From NCBI RefSeq assembly GCF_000820705.1, contig NZ_CCXI01000154.1, positions 1 to 64,000 of the forward strand: a stretch of DNA of 64,000 bases, read 5' to 3'. The notes beneath the pieces were generated by a model. It did not search any database, was not told the origin of the DNA, and was given only the letters and a program-made list of their open reading frames with translations. Every line of letters begins with the position of its first letter. The stretch's first letter is position 1. A program made the translations under genes and the position numbers. The stretch is from Clostridium polynesiense (GTDB lineage Bacteria > Bacillota > Clostridia > Clostridiales > Clostridiaceae). Positions 43,881 through 53,707 of this stretch are shown here, piece after piece.

Positions 43881-45662
43881 ATGCTACTTCGGAGAAAATC
43901 AGAAATAGGAAGATTTTATTTTCAAAGACTCTTTACAGCCTTCTTATTAATAGCGATTATACCCCTGGCCCTCTGTATAATGATAATACTTTATATAAAT
44001 TATGCTATGTCAGTAGAGAGCTATGAAATAAACCTTGAAAATACTCTTAAGGAATCACAGGTAAAGCTGGATCAAAGCCTGGAGGAATATGAAAATGTTC
44101 TGGATAATATAGCTCACAACCCTTTCATTAAGGAGGCTTTGATTAATCAAGAGGGAAATTCTTCTGCTGAAGGAGAAAGTATCTTAAGTTCTTTAATGAC
44201 AGGAAGAGAAGGGAAGATTCAGATAAGGGTTATAGATGCTGATTCTTCAAAGACTTTAGGAAGTACAGAATCTATTAATATATATGACAGCACTGTGTAC
44301 AAAGAATGGGGTATATTTCATTTAATCCGAAGAAATAAAGATTCTATGGTTCTTTTTCCTAATGTTTTAAATACGGCTTCAGGAAAAAATATAAGCCTTA
44401 GTCTTGGACGAGCAATTCAAGATGACAGAGAAAATATAATAGGTTATGCCATAATCGATATATTAAGGAGCACTTTAATTAAAGAGCTTTCCTTAGGGGA
44501 TATAGAAAGCCATGTGGTTTTAACCGGCGAAAAAAATATAGTGTTTTTAGACACCTCCTCACTTATTCAGGAAGGAAAAGTGCTTCCAGAGGAGTTGCTG
44601 GGGGCAAAGGGGTCAGAGACTTGGGAGCTTATTAAGGATGAGGGTAAAGCTCACTATAAATCTGCTCTTGGCGCTTCAAGCTATGGATATTCAATTTATG
44701 TTTATATTGATACTTCGGATTTTTATGTTTCTATGAAGCTTATCATCACTATATCCTGTATAGCTATGTTTATTGTAACTTTAATATCTATGGCAGCTGC
44801 CTATTTCCTTGCTAAAAGGATGTATAATCCTGTAGATGTTCTGGTTAAAGCTATGGAAAAGATAGCTCAGGGAGACATGAACCTAAGGCTTAAGGAAGAT
44901 AATAGACAAACCTATGAGATGTCGCTGTTAACCAGGGGCTTTAACAGGATGATAGATGAGATAAACCGCCTTATAAGCAAAGTGGTTGAACAAAGCAGCC
45001 TTCAAAAAACAGCAGAAATAAAAGCTCTTCAGGCACAGATTAATCCTCATTTTCTTTATAATATGCTCAATGAAATCAAGGCGCTGGCAAAGCTAAACAG
45101 AAATAGTGAAATATCTAAGTTTGTAGTTTATCTTGGGAATCTTTTGAGAAGGAGCATTACTTACAATGAAGCCTTCATTTCTGTTAAAGAAGAGATGGAT
45201 TTTGCAGGGGATTATTTGGAACTTCAAAAGATACGCTATGAGGACAGCTTTCAGGTACAGATGGATATTCAAAAGGATATAATGGAGGCAAGGATACCTA
45301 ATCTGATAATTCAGCCTCTCGTTGAAAACTCTATAATCCATGGCTTTGCGGAAAAAAACGGAGAAAATATCATTATTATTAAGGGCTTTAAAACCTCTGA
45401 TAACAAGGTTGTTTTCGAAATATATGACAATGGAGTAGGCCTGGAGGATGGATACATAGAGTATGTTAATAATTTTTCTGAGGAATCGGAAATATATAAA
45501 GGCGTTGGAGTAATTAACGTTCAAAAAAGGTTAAAGCTGATTTACGGTAAGGACTATGGAATTCATCTGGAAAGTGAAAAAGGTAATTATACAAGGATTA
45601 CAGTTACACTTCCTTACCGGAAAGAGGATGATATAAGGTTAAGCAGAGGTGATAAAGCATGA
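43881..45662 (+). CDS. YesM-type sensor histidine kinase
   Basis: This 593-aa protein has a membrane helix at ~16-38, an extracellular sensor domain to ~285, a second helix, HAMP, and a LytS/YesM-type kinase. His390 lies in NPHFLYN, and the ATP-binding motifs VENSIIHGF and YDNGVGL follow. It pairs with the AraC-type regulator at 46883. The last four bases overlap the next gene. Confidence 0.93.
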   Translation: MLLRRKSEIGRFYFQRLFTAFLLIAIIPLALCIMIILYINYAMSVESYEINLENTLKESQVKLDQSLEEYENVLDNIAHNPFIKEALINQEGNSSAEGESILSSLMTGREGKIQIRVIDADSSKTLGSTESINIYDSTVYKEWGIFHLIRRNKDSMVLFPNVLNTASGKNISLSLGRAIQDDRENIIGYAIIDILRSTLIKELSLGDIESHVVLTGEKNIVFLDTSSLIQEGKVLPEELLGAKGSETWELIKDEGKAHYKSALGASSYGYSIYVYIDTSDFYVSMKLIITISCIAMFIVTLISMAAAYFLAKRMYNPVDVLVKAMEKIAQGDMNLRLKEDNRQTYEMSLLTRGFNRMIDEINRLISKVVEQSSLQKTAEIKALQAQINPHFLYNMLNEIKALAKLNRNSEISKFVVYLGNLLRRSITYNEAFISVKEEMDFAGDYLELQKIRYEDSFQVQMDIQKDIMEARIPNLIIQPLVENSIIHGFAEKNGENIIIIKGFKTSDNKVVFEIYDNGVGLEDGYIEYVNNFSEESEIYKGVGVINVQKRLKLIYGKDYGIHLESEKGNYTRITVTLPYRKEDDIRLSRGDKA

Positions 45663-46870
45663 AGAAAAGAAATAAAGTCATAATGATAATACTTCTTATA
45701 CTTTGTGCTTTTAGCTCTTTATTTTATTTGGAATATAAAAGAAAATCAAAGGTTTTTATTAAAAAAGAAATCTCTATGCTTGTATCCTTAGACGGAGATA
45801 ATGGAAAAAAAGAGCTTATGGAGAGTGCCATAGAAGAGTTTAATAAAGGCTCTGAGGAATATTATATTAAGCCTAGCTTTGCTCTATCCGATTCCCATGC
45901 TATATTGAAGCTAATATACTCAAAGTCTGTTAATATGCAGTATCATATAGTATCAATGGGAGCAGAACAGCTACATACCTTAAGGAATCTTGATTTGGTC
46001 AAGGAGCTGGATGAGTACCTTCTTGAGGATTTTGATATCAGATTCTTAAACAGCATAGATCCTATATTTATGGCTCATACTTCGGATAATGGAAATATAT
46101 ACAGCGTGCCATACATAAGAAATTCTCAGGTTATATTTTATGATGAAAGCAGGATACAGCTTGAAGATAATATAAGCTTTGAGGAATTAATGGAGCTTTC
46201 AGAAAAAAATCCGGTTTTGTTTCCTTCCGGTCAGGTGTTTACAGATTTAGTGGTTTATGAAGAACCCTACTCCACCGATGAAAACAGCAGTAAGTATAGA
46301 AGTGTTACCGTTAACCTGCCATATAAGGTAGAAATGATAAATAAAATAAAGGAAAGGCATGCTAATGGGAGTTTTGTTTTTTACAGAGAAAATGGGGTGT
46401 TATCTCTGGAGCCTTTTTTAAAAAGGGAAATCCCAATAATAGCTGCAAACAGTTATTATATGGATAAAATAAACACCAGAGCCTCCTTTCCAATAGGTAC
46501 GGCGGTTTTGAAGATAAATGAGGATAAATCCTTCCCCCTTCAGGGAAGCAACCTATATATGCTTCGCCAAAACTCAAAAGAAGAATATGACAGCATCTGG
46601 AGGGTTATTACTGAACTTTTGAAAATATCAATTAAAAATGGTGAGCAGCAGGGAGGCATTCCCTTAATAAAAAATTCTGATTCTAAGAATCATATAGCAG
46701 AATATCCCTATAACAGCTTCAGCTCCATGGCGGTATCACAGAATTCCAAGGTGGAGCTTCTTGTGGAAACAGTTATTAATAATATAATGCAAAACGGCGA
46801 GGATGCAGAAGAAAGCATTAAGGAGCTTCAGGATAAAATAAATTCTGTAATAGAAGGGGAATGGGAATAA
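45659..46870 (+). CDS. Membrane-anchored solute-binding protein in YesMN operon
   Basis: This 403-aa family-1 binding-protein fold starts with a basic N-terminus and one hydrophobic helix (~7-24), but there is no lipobox cysteine. The protein is probably anchored by an uncleaved helix. It overlaps the kinase gene by 4 bases and precedes the regulator. A binding protein between kinase and regulator suggests a ligand-presenting third component rather than a transport receptor, since another lipoprotein serves the ABC transporter. Confidence 0.8.
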   Translation: MKKRNKVIMIILLILCAFSSLFYLEYKRKSKVFIKKEISMLVSLDGDNGKKELMESAIEEFNKGSEEYYIKPSFALSDSHAILKLIYSKSVNMQYHIVSMGAEQLHTLRNLDLVKELDEYLLEDFDIRFLNSIDPIFMAHTSDNGNIYSVPYIRNSQVIFYDESRIQLEDNISFEELMELSEKNPVLFPSGQVFTDLVVYEEPYSTDENSSKYRSVTVNLPYKVEMINKIKERHANGSFVFYRENGVLSLEPFLKREIPIIAANSYYMDKINTRASFPIGTAVLKINEDKSFPLQGSNLYMLRQNSKEEYDSIWRVITELLKISIKNGEQQGGIPLIKNSDSKNHIAEYPYNSFSSMAVSQNSKVELLVETVINNIMQNGEDAEESIKELQDKINSVIEGEWE

Positions 46871-46882
46871 GGAGGAATTAGC

Positions 46883-47662
46883 TTGTATAAGGTGTATATA
46901 GTTGATGATTCAAGCCTTCTCAGAAAGGAATTAGTACTTACTAACCCTTGGGATAAGTGGAACTGTGTTGTAGTTGGACAAGCAGGTGATGGGGAGACTG
47001 CTCTTAAGGAAATACCGGATATAATGCCGGATATTGTAATAACGGATATAAAAATGGCAAGCCTTACAGGGCTGCAGCTCATTGAAGCTTTAAAGGAAAA
47101 GGGAGTAGGATCAGAGTTTATAGTTATATCTGCTTATGGAGAATTTGAATATGCACAGAACGCTATAAAACTTCAGGTTCAAAATTACATATTAAAGCCA
47201 ATCAATGATGAAGAAATGGAAATGACTATTAAAAAGACCATTAAAAATATTGAAAGCAAAAGAAGCTTGGAAAGAAAAGAAGCTTATGGAACAAAGTTAG
47301 CCAGTAATAATATTGATTTAATGGAAGACTTTGATGTAAAAAATCTTAATGCTTTTTTAAGAAAAGCTATAGAATATGTTACAGATAATTATAAGTTAAA
47401 CATTTCATTAAAGGATGTAGCGGGAGAACTGCATATAAGTGAAAGTTATTTAGGAAAATTATTTAAAACTGAAATAAATACAACCTTTGTGGAATTTCTC
47501 ACTCAGGTAAGGATTAGAAAAGCACTGGAGCTTCTAAAGGATAAGCTTATTCCTATATATCAGGTTGCTGAAGAGGTAGGATACAGCGACTATAGATACT
47601 TCAGTTTGGTTTTTAAAAAAATTACAGGAGTTAATCCAAAGGAATTTCAAAAGAGATCCTAA
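46883..47662 (+). CDS. YesN-type response regulator with AraC domain
   Basis: This 259-aa protein has a receiver domain with Asp8, Asp9, phospho-acceptor Asp55 and Lys near 105. The C-terminal AraC/XylS DNA-binding domain spans ~160-258 (LHISESYLGKLFK, then VGYSDYRYFSLVFKK). It starts with TTG at 46883 behind AGGAGG. It probably activates the operon in response to the sugar sensed by the kinase. Confidence 0.93.
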   Translation: MYKVYIVDDSSLLRKELVLTNPWDKWNCVVVGQAGDGETALKEIPDIMPDIVITDIKMASLTGLQLIEALKEKGVGSEFIVISAYGEFEYAQNAIKLQVQNYILKPINDEEMEMTIKKTIKNIESKRSLERKEAYGTKLASNNIDLMEDFDVKNLNAFLRKAIEYVTDNYKLNISLKDVAGELHISESYLGKLFKTEINTTFVEFLTQVRIRKALELLKDKLIPIYQVAEEVGYSDYRYFSLVFKKITGVNPKEFQKRS

Positions 47663-47689
47663 TATGAATCTCGACAAGGAGGAATATAA

Positions 47690-48358
47690 ATGACAATGGA
47701 AGAGCTGTTATGGCAATCTGAGCTTTTTCTGAGAATTATAATCTCCTGTATCTGCGGATGTATTATCGGCTATGAAAGAAAAAACAGAAATAAGGAAGCG
47801 GGAATCAGAACCCATGCTATTGTGTGCATAGGTTCTTCTTTAATAATGATAATATCAAAATATGGTTTTTTTGATACTATCACCACTGATGCTTCCCGTA
47901 TTGCTTCTCAGATTGTAAGCGGAATCGGCTTCCTTGGGGCAGGGATAATATTTGTGAAGAATCAGGCTGTAAGCGGCTTAACCACCGCTGCAGGGATATG
48001 GGCAACCTCCGGTATAGGAATGGCTGTAGGGGCAGGTATGTACATAATGGGTATACTCACCACTTTGTTAATTGTACTTACCCAAGTTATCATGCATAAA
48101 GAAACCGTTTTCACAAGGAGACCTTTTTTGCAAATTATAAGCATAACCTTGAAAAATCGGGAAGGTGTGATAGAGAAAATTCAGGAAAACCTCAGATACA
48201 ATAATATAGAACTTTCAAAAATAGAAATAGAGAAAGAGCATGGAGACAACCTCCTGCTAACTGCGGAAATTATAATACCCCCGGGATACAATGAGTCAAA
48301 ATGGCTTGATATTATATCAAAGGAACGTGATATATTAAGGGTGGAGGTATGTAAATAA
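47690..48358 (+). CDS. MgtC/SapB family membrane protein
   Basis: This 222-aa protein has four to five N-terminal helices with IGYERKNRNKEAGIRTHAIV, the MgtC signature, and an ACT-like C-terminal domain (~145-222). MgtC proteins act in magnesium or acid stress. It lies 27 bases after yesN and may be co-transcribed by chance or share stress control. Confidence 0.9.
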   Translation: MTMEELLWQSELFLRIIISCICGCIIGYERKNRNKEAGIRTHAIVCIGSSLIMIISKYGFFDTITTDASRIASQIVSGIGFLGAGIIFVKNQAVSGLTTAAGIWATSGIGMAVGAGMYIMGILTTLLIVLTQVIMHKETVFTRRPFLQIISITLKNREGVIEKIQENLRYNNIELSKIEIEKEHGDNLLLTAEIIIPPGYNESKWLDIISKERDILRVEVCK

Positions 48359-48405
48359 AGGTAAAATTTAAGTAGAGAAATCAGATAGCGAAATACTGAA
48401 ATTAC

Positions 48406-48454
48406 AAGCACTTGCAGTTCACTGTATGCAGCGGTGATAGGCAGGTGCTTTTTT
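48406..48454 (+). terminator. Terminator after mgtC
   Basis: AAGCACTTGC (48406-48415) pairs with GCAGGTGCTT (48441-48450) with one G-T, followed by TTTT. Confidence 0.7.
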
Positions 48455-48610
48455 CTGTGGGGAAAATGGTTTTTTTATTAAAAAAACAGATTGCAACTGC
48501 TGGTTGACATATTGAATAGTGCTAATTGGTGGTGTGCAACGGGAAAAATTTGTATACTTAAGATACACCGAGTATATAAAATTCGGAATAATGTTAGTGA
48601 GGTAATATTT

Positions 48611-49591
48611 ATGATTTTTGCAGATAAACTAATTCAACTTCGTAAAAAGAGTGGATGGTCTCAGGAGGAATTGGCAGAACAAATGAATGTGACAAGACAA
48701 TCCGTTTCTAAATGGGAAGGAGCACAATCTGTTCCCGATCTTGATAAGATGGTACGCCTCTCCAAATTATTTGGAGTAAGCACAGATTATTTACTGAAGG
48801 ACGAATTGGAAGAAATAGAACACCTTGATTACACAGTGGAAACAACAAAAGTTCGAAGTGTATCTATGGAAGAAGCATTCAACTTCCTTAATGTAAAAGC
48901 TGTCACAGCAAAATCAATAGCTTATGCGGTATTTTTATGTATTATTTCTCCAATCTGCCTTTTGATTTTGGGAGCTATGAGTGAAACTCCGAAATATGGA
49001 TTGTCAGAGAATACAGCAGGTGGAATAGGAATGATTGTTTTACTGATTTTTGTATCTATAGCTGTAGCGACTTTTATTTCAAGCGGCAGCAAAACCGCTT
49101 CCTTTGATTATTTAGAAAAAGAAATTTTTGAAACTGAATATGGTGTCAGCGGAATGGTGAAGGAACGTAAAGCACAGTATAAAGATACCTATACAAAAAA
49201 TAATGTCATCGGCACTTGTATGTGTATATTATCTTTACTTCCGCTTTTTGGAGGTGTGATTATCAGCGAAAGCGATGTATTCATGACGATTATGCTTTCC
49301 ATTACCATTATACTTGCAGGGATTGGTGTTATTTTCTTTATCCGTGGCGGTATAGTTTGGGCAAGTTTTGAAAAGCTTCTTCAGGAGGGGGATTATTCCA
49401 AACTAAAAAAAGAAAAGCAATCTGCTGGGAATGTTATTTCAACAGTATATTGGTCCATTATAGTTGCAGTATATTTAGCATATAGCTTTATAACGAATAA
49501 TTGGAGATACAGTTGGATTATATGGCCTGTAGCCGGAGTATTGTACCCAGCTATTACAGTAATCTTCAGTTCTTTTAATAAGCAAAAATAA
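48611..49591 (+). CDS. XRE-type helix-turn-helix regulator with membrane domain
   Basis: This 326-aa protein has an N-terminal HTH (residues ~6-60, QEELAEQMNVTRQSVSKWE) followed by a linker and about four to five hydrophobic helices. It is a membrane-tethered regulator. I start it at 48611 because GTGAGG precedes it; an upstream in-frame ATG at 48491 has no site. No target gene is evident; the nearest downstream genes begin 470 bases away. Confidence 0.85.
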   Translation: MIFADKLIQLRKKSGWSQEELAEQMNVTRQSVSKWEGAQSVPDLDKMVRLSKLFGVSTDYLLKDELEEIEHLDYTVETTKVRSVSMEEAFNFLNVKAVTAKSIAYAVFLCIISPICLLILGAMSETPKYGLSENTAGGIGMIVLLIFVSIAVATFISSGSKTASFDYLEKEIFETEYGVSGMVKERKAQYKDTYTKNNVIGTCMCILSLLPLFGGVIISESDVFMTIMLSITIILAGIGVIFFIRGGIVWASFEKLLQEGDYSKLKKEKQSAGNVISTVYWSIIVAVYLAYSFITNNWRYSWIIWPVAGVLYPAITVIFSSFNKQK

Positions 49592-49647
49592 ATAGGACGA
49601 GGGATAGGATCTCATATCTTTAGCAATAAAACCTGCGGCAGAAGTAG

Positions 49648-49675
49648 AGAGGATATAGTTTAACTATCCTCTTTA
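49648..49675 (+). terminator. Terminator after XRE gene
   Basis: AGAGGATA (49648-49655) pairs with TATCCTCT (49665-49672), followed by TTAC. Confidence 0.65.
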
Positions 49676-49828
49676 CTTGGAAGTGGGGACAGAAAAATCT
49701 GATGGAAGCAACGAGTTTTAATATTCAGATATATCGACATATAATTAGCTTTTATGAGTTTTATTATGAATTACAAGAATAAAATATTATTTTAATAATC
49801 AATGGATTTGCTTGCTATGTTGCTTTGA

Positions 49829-49940
49829 TATAATATTAAAAATAATAGCAGGCTGGCGAATTATAAAGACTTAAGAAAAAAATGAAAAAATAATATATTT
49901 TTAAAGGGCTATTATTTAAAAATAACAGCCCTTTTTGATT
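49829..49940 (+). ncRNA. Candidate small RNA ending in strong terminator
   Basis: An extended -10 box (TG-A-TATAAT, 49826-49834) with a weak -35 (TTTGCT, 49807-49812) would start a transcript near 49841. A strong hairpin AAAGGGCT...AGCCCTTT with inner TTATTT/AAATAA pairs (49903-49934) and a T5 tract would end it, giving ~100 nt with no gene inside. It could also be a leftover terminator. The first region after the XRE gene (49676-49825) shows nothing else. Confidence 0.35.
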
Positions 49941-49950
49941 TGTTAAATCA

Positions 49951-50002
49951 CTTCACACTATGTTGAAGATAATTTGCTAACTTACTTCATATCATGTTGA
50001 AA
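49951..50002. promoter_or_regulatory. Two 18-bp operator-like repeats upstream of PRD regulator
   Basis: CTTCACACTATGTTGAAG (49951-49968) and CTTCATATCATGTTGAAA (49985-50002) match at 14 of 18 positions, 34 bases apart, each with CTTCA/TGAA ends. They lie 11-62 bases upstream of the -35 box, the position of an activator site. Binding by the downstream PRD regulator is inferred. Confidence 0.6.
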
Positions 50003-50012
50003 TTAATTGGTT

Positions 50013-50041
50013 TTGTGAGAAATTTGTAGAATGACTATAAT
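50013..50041 (+). promoter_or_regulatory. Promoter of PRD-PTS operon
   Basis: TTGTGA (50013-50018), a 17-base spacer and TATAAT (50036-50041) form a promoter. Transcription would begin near 50048, just before the ribosome site, so the in-frame ATG at 50031 is ruled out as a start. Confidence 0.75.
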
Positions 50042-50060
50042 GATATCAAGGAGGAGAGAT

Positions 50061-52121
50061 ATGAATATCAGTTTAAGAGATATACTTTTATTCCTAATAA
50101 ACCATAATACTTTTACATCCGTAAAGGAATTGGCTGAAATATTTTCTGTAAGTACCAGAACAATATATTCAAGTTTGAAGTCCATAGACGAGTTTCTTGT
50201 AAGTCAGGATATGAAACCTTTAGAAAGGGTAAAAGGAAAAGGTTTACGGTGTTTATGTACCAATGAGGAAAAAAGAGAGATTCTTAGACTCCTGCAGCAG
50301 GATCAGATACTTTATTTATCTCCTGAGGAGAGAAGAAACAGGATAAGTATATATGTACTTACTCAGAATACTTATTCAACCATTGATGAGATATCAAATA
50401 TTCTGAAGGTATCCAGAAACACCGTAATAACGGATATAGCTTATATAAAGGAATGGATGAAGGACTTTTCTTTAAACCTTGAAACATATCCCTATAAGGG
50501 ATTGTGTATTGTTGGGAAGGAAATAAACATAAGGAAGGCTCTTTTGAAAATACTCCTTGAAGAAGGAAATACCTTAAAAAGCTCTGTTATTGTACTTGGC
50601 AATCTTCTTTCTAAGGATGGTATTCAAAGTCTAGAGGATTTTATAGATCTTTTAGAGGTAAGGCTTAGAACTCCAATCTCTGATATTTCTTATTATCATA
50701 TAAGATTGTCCTTTGCTATTGCTTTAAGCCGTATGCAGAAGGGATGTTTTATTGATGAACACTGGGAACAGCTTATAATAGAAGATTCCAGAGAGTACAA
50801 GGCACTTTGCAGTTTAAAGGATAGATTTGATAAACAGTTTAATATCTCCATACCTAAAGATGAATTGATTTATTTATCTTCACAGCTTATAAGCAGCAGT
50901 ACCCAAGGAGCTAAGGATCAGGACGGCATTTTTCATAACTGGATATATATGCAGCTTAACCTTAGAAAATTCATTCTTGCGGTGGAAAAGGATCTGCAGG
51001 TGGAACTTATAGAAGACAATGAGCTTTTTCAAGGGCTTTTGATGCATATAAGACCGGCTTATTACAGGATTCTAAACGGGTTAAGCTTTGAAAACCCTAT
51101 ACTCACCCAGATAAAGGAACAGTTTTCTCACATACACAAAAGCGTTATTAAAAATCTTCACCTTATTGAAAGCAGATTAAATATATCCTTTACAGAAGAA
51201 GAGGCATCCTTTCTCACCATGTATTTTGCAGCAGCGGTGGAAAGAAAGAATAGGGAAAACAAAAAGATTCCCACAGCTGCTATAGTCTGCACTACTGGTA
51301 CAAGTACTTCTCAGATTCTGCTGTCACAGCTTACGAACAGGTTTCAGATAAACATTGTAGGAGCTTTTTCTTCAAGAAATATAGACAAGCTTGTTAAAAG
51401 GGAAGCACTGGATTTAATAATAACTACAGTAGATATAGAGGCAGAGGGGGTAGAAATAATTAAGGTAAACCCAATTTTGTCTCAAGAGGATATAGCAAAT
51501 TTAAGCTGTGTTTTAAATAACATATCATCTAAATTCAATATAAAAAGGATTATTAATATCATTAAAAAATATGGAAATATTTCTGATGAAACAGGATTAG
51601 CAGAGGAACTTGCTAAATACTTACAGCCCCATTATAAAAATGAAAAAAAGCACTTAGAGAGGAGAAAAGAGCCAATGCTCATTGAGATTTTAAATGAAAA
51701 TTTAGTAGAAGTAAATGCAGATGTTAAAACAAGAGAAGAGGCGATAATTAAAAGCGGAACTCTTCTTTATAAAAATGATTTAGTAGAGGAAAGATATATA
51801 CAGGCTATGCTTGATAATTTGGAGGAGCATGGAACATACATAGTTATAGCCCCAGGAATTGCAATGCCTCATGCCCGTCCTGAAAATGGAGTTAAGGACA
51901 TAGGAATAAGCATTGTTACCTTAAAAAATCCTGTGGTTTTTGGACATAAAACCAATGATCCTGTAAGGATTGTTATAGGTTTATGCGCTATAGACCATCA
52001 GACACATTTAGCTGCACTAACAGAATTGGTAAATATTCTAAAAGATGAAAGCTGTATAGAAGGTATATTAAATGCAGACTCATCTGAAGAAATTATAAAT
52101 ATTATAAAGGAGGTAAAGTAA
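50061..52121 (+). CDS. MtlR/ManR-type PTS regulator (HTH, PRD, EIIB, EIIA)
   Basis: In this 686-aa protein, two N-terminal HTH regions (SVKELAEIFSVSTRTIYSSL, then STIDEISNILKVSRNTV) are followed by two PRD domains, an EIIB-like domain (TTGTSTSQILL, with no cysteine at the usual site) and an EIIA type 2 domain (APGIAMPHARPE). Phosphorylation by PTS proteins controls its activity. It is followed directly by IIB and IIC genes and probably activates its own operon. AAGGAGG precedes ATG 50061. Confidence 0.92.
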   Translation: MNISLRDILLFLINHNTFTSVKELAEIFSVSTRTIYSSLKSIDEFLVSQDMKPLERVKGKGLRCLCTNEEKREILRLLQQDQILYLSPEERRNRISIYVLTQNTYSTIDEISNILKVSRNTVITDIAYIKEWMKDFSLNLETYPYKGLCIVGKEINIRKALLKILLEEGNTLKSSVIVLGNLLSKDGIQSLEDFIDLLEVRLRTPISDISYYHIRLSFAIALSRMQKGCFIDEHWEQLIIEDSREYKALCSLKDRFDKQFNISIPKDELIYLSSQLISSSTQGAKDQDGIFHNWIYMQLNLRKFILAVEKDLQVELIEDNELFQGLLMHIRPAYYRILNGLSFENPILTQIKEQFSHIHKSVIKNLHLIESRLNISFTEEEASFLTMYFAAAVERKNRENKKIPTAAIVCTTGTSTSQILLSQLTNRFQINIVGAFSSRNIDKLVKREALDLIITTVDIEAEGVEIIKVNPILSQEDIANLSCVLNNISSKFNIKRIINIIKKYGNISDETGLAEELAKYLQPHYKNEKKHLERRKEPMLIEILNENLVEVNADVKTREEAIIKSGTLLYKNDLVEERYIQAMLDNLEEHGTYIVIAPGIAMPHARPENGVKDIGISIVTLKNPVVFGHKTNDPVRIVIGLCAIDHQTHLAALTELVNILKDESCIEGILNADSSEEIINIIKEVK

Positions 52122-52122
52122 T

Positions 52123-52407
52123 ATGCTAAATATTGTAACAGTTTGTGGTGCCGGAGTAGGAAGCAGCATGATGCTTAGATTATTTACTCAGCAGATACTT
52201 AAAGAAGAATCTATAGAGGCTACTGTGGATGCTTCGGATATAGGTTCTGTAAATGCCGATGCCTACGATATCGTTATTACAACATCAGATTTTGCTGACC
52301 TACTTAGAAGCTCCACAGCCAAAGTTATAAAAATTGATAACATGATGGATAAGGACTACTTAAGAACAGAACTTATGTCAATCATAGAACAAAATAAAAC
52401 AATTTAA
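52123..52407 (+). CDS. PTS ascorbate-type IIB component
   Basis: This 94-aa protein has VCGAGVGSSMM at residues 7-17, with Cys8 as the phosphorylation site, in the SgaB/UlaB style. It starts one base after the regulator's stop. It phosphorylates the sugar through IIC. Confidence 0.9.
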   Translation: MLNIVTVCGAGVGSSMMLRLFTQQILKEESIEATVDASDIGSVNADAYDIVITTSDFADLLRSSTAKVIKIDNMMDKDYLRTELMSIIEQNKTI

Positions 52408-52426
52408 TTAAGAGGGGGAAGGTATA

Positions 52427-53704
52427 ATGGATATTTTGATGTATATCATAAATAACGTCCTCAGTCAGGCGGTATTTGTTATAGGTCTTGTAGTACTTAT
52501 TGGATTGTTATTTCAGAAGGAATCCTTTACTAAAATAGTTGCAAGTACTATTAAGACTATGATAGGTTTCATGCTGATAAATACTGGTGGACAAACTTTA
52601 GGAACAGCGCTTTTGCCGCTGCAGCCTATGCTTATAAAGATATTTAATTTAAATGTAAACGTTCAATCAATTGGGGATGCTCAAATGCAGAGCCTTGCAG
52701 AAATAGGAACTGAAATGGCATTGATTTTTACCTTTGGATTCTCAATGAACCTATTGCTTGCAAGAATTACTAAATATAAATATGTGCGTTTGTCAGCTCA
52801 TGTATCCTTCTTTTATTCCGGACTTATTGCAGCACTATTAAAATTTGGAACTAATTTATCCTTCATATCAATAGTTGCAGTTGGTTCAATATTATTGGGA
52901 GCTTATATGACCTTCAGCTGTGCATACATTGCTCCTCTTATGAAGAATGTCAAAGGTGGAGAAGGCTTTACTTTAGCTCACTCCAGCTCCAGTGGTGTAT
53001 GGCTTGCAGCAAAGCTTGGAGGCATTTTTGGAAATAAAGAAAATGATTTAGAAAAAATAAAAATTCCAAAAAGCTTAAACTTCTTAAGAGAGATGACTAT
53101 AGCTTTAACCGTAGTTATGACTTTAATGTTCTTGGTTATTTCATTAATATCAGGACCTTACTGGGTAATGTCTCAGGTGAGCAATGGAGTTGACATTATA
53201 ACTTTCTCAATTTTAAACGGTCTGCAGTTTGGTTTATGGATTACAGTAATAATTACCGGTGTAAGAATGCTTTTATCAGAAATAATACCAGCTTTCCACG
53301 GTATTGCAGATAAGGTTATACCAAATGCTGTTCCAGGACTTGATATCCCATTATTATTCCCTAACTATCCAACCTCTGTAATCTTTGGATTCTTGGTAAG
53401 CCTTATGGCCGGATTTATAGGAATGGGAATATTAGGAGCACTTAATTATCCTGTAGCTGTATTTCCTGCCCTTATACCTACCTTCTTTACAGGAGCTGTA
53501 ACAGCTATCTTCGGAAACTCTACAGGAGGTGTAAGAGGAGCATTTATAGGTTCCTTTGTAAATGGATTGATATTAATTATTGGACAAGCACTTTTACTTC
53601 CTATGATAGGTTCCTATGCACCTATAATGCGTATTTTAAGTGAAACAGACTATGCCTTGTATGGACCGATTTTAGGATTCCTGCTTAAGATTTTAGGTAT
53701 TTAG
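52427..53704 (+). CDS. PTS ascorbate-type IIC component (UlaA/SgaT)
   Basis: This 425-aa membrane protein has ~11 hydrophobic helices. NTGGQTLGTALLPLQPM and FGNSTGGVRGAFIGSFVNG are typical of the ascorbate-type IIC family. The EIIA function is probably supplied by the C-terminal domain of the regulator. The substrate may be ascorbate or another sugar acid or ketose; family members vary. Confidence 0.9.
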   Translation: MDILMYIINNVLSQAVFVIGLVVLIGLLFQKESFTKIVASTIKTMIGFMLINTGGQTLGTALLPLQPMLIKIFNLNVNVQSIGDAQMQSLAEIGTEMALIFTFGFSMNLLLARITKYKYVRLSAHVSFFYSGLIAALLKFGTNLSFISIVAVGSILLGAYMTFSCAYIAPLMKNVKGGEGFTLAHSSSSGVWLAAKLGGIFGNKENDLEKIKIPKSLNFLREMTIALTVVMTLMFLVISLISGPYWVMSQVSNGVDIITFSILNGLQFGLWITVIITGVRMLLSEIIPAFHGIADKVIPNAVPGLDIPLLFPNYPTSVIFGFLVSLMAGFIGMGILGALNYPVAVFPALIPTFFTGAVTAIFGNSTGGVRGAFIGSFVNGLILIIGQALLLPMIGSYAPIMRILSETDYALYGPILGFLLKILGI

Positions 53705-53707
53705 GTT

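Noticed and set aside
45659-46870. Second receptor of the ABC transporter
   Set aside because: It lacks a lipobox and sits within the kinase-regulator operon part, so a sensing role fits better.
50031-50060. In-frame ATG upstream of the PRD regulator start
   Set aside because: It lies before the -10 box and the predicted transcription start.
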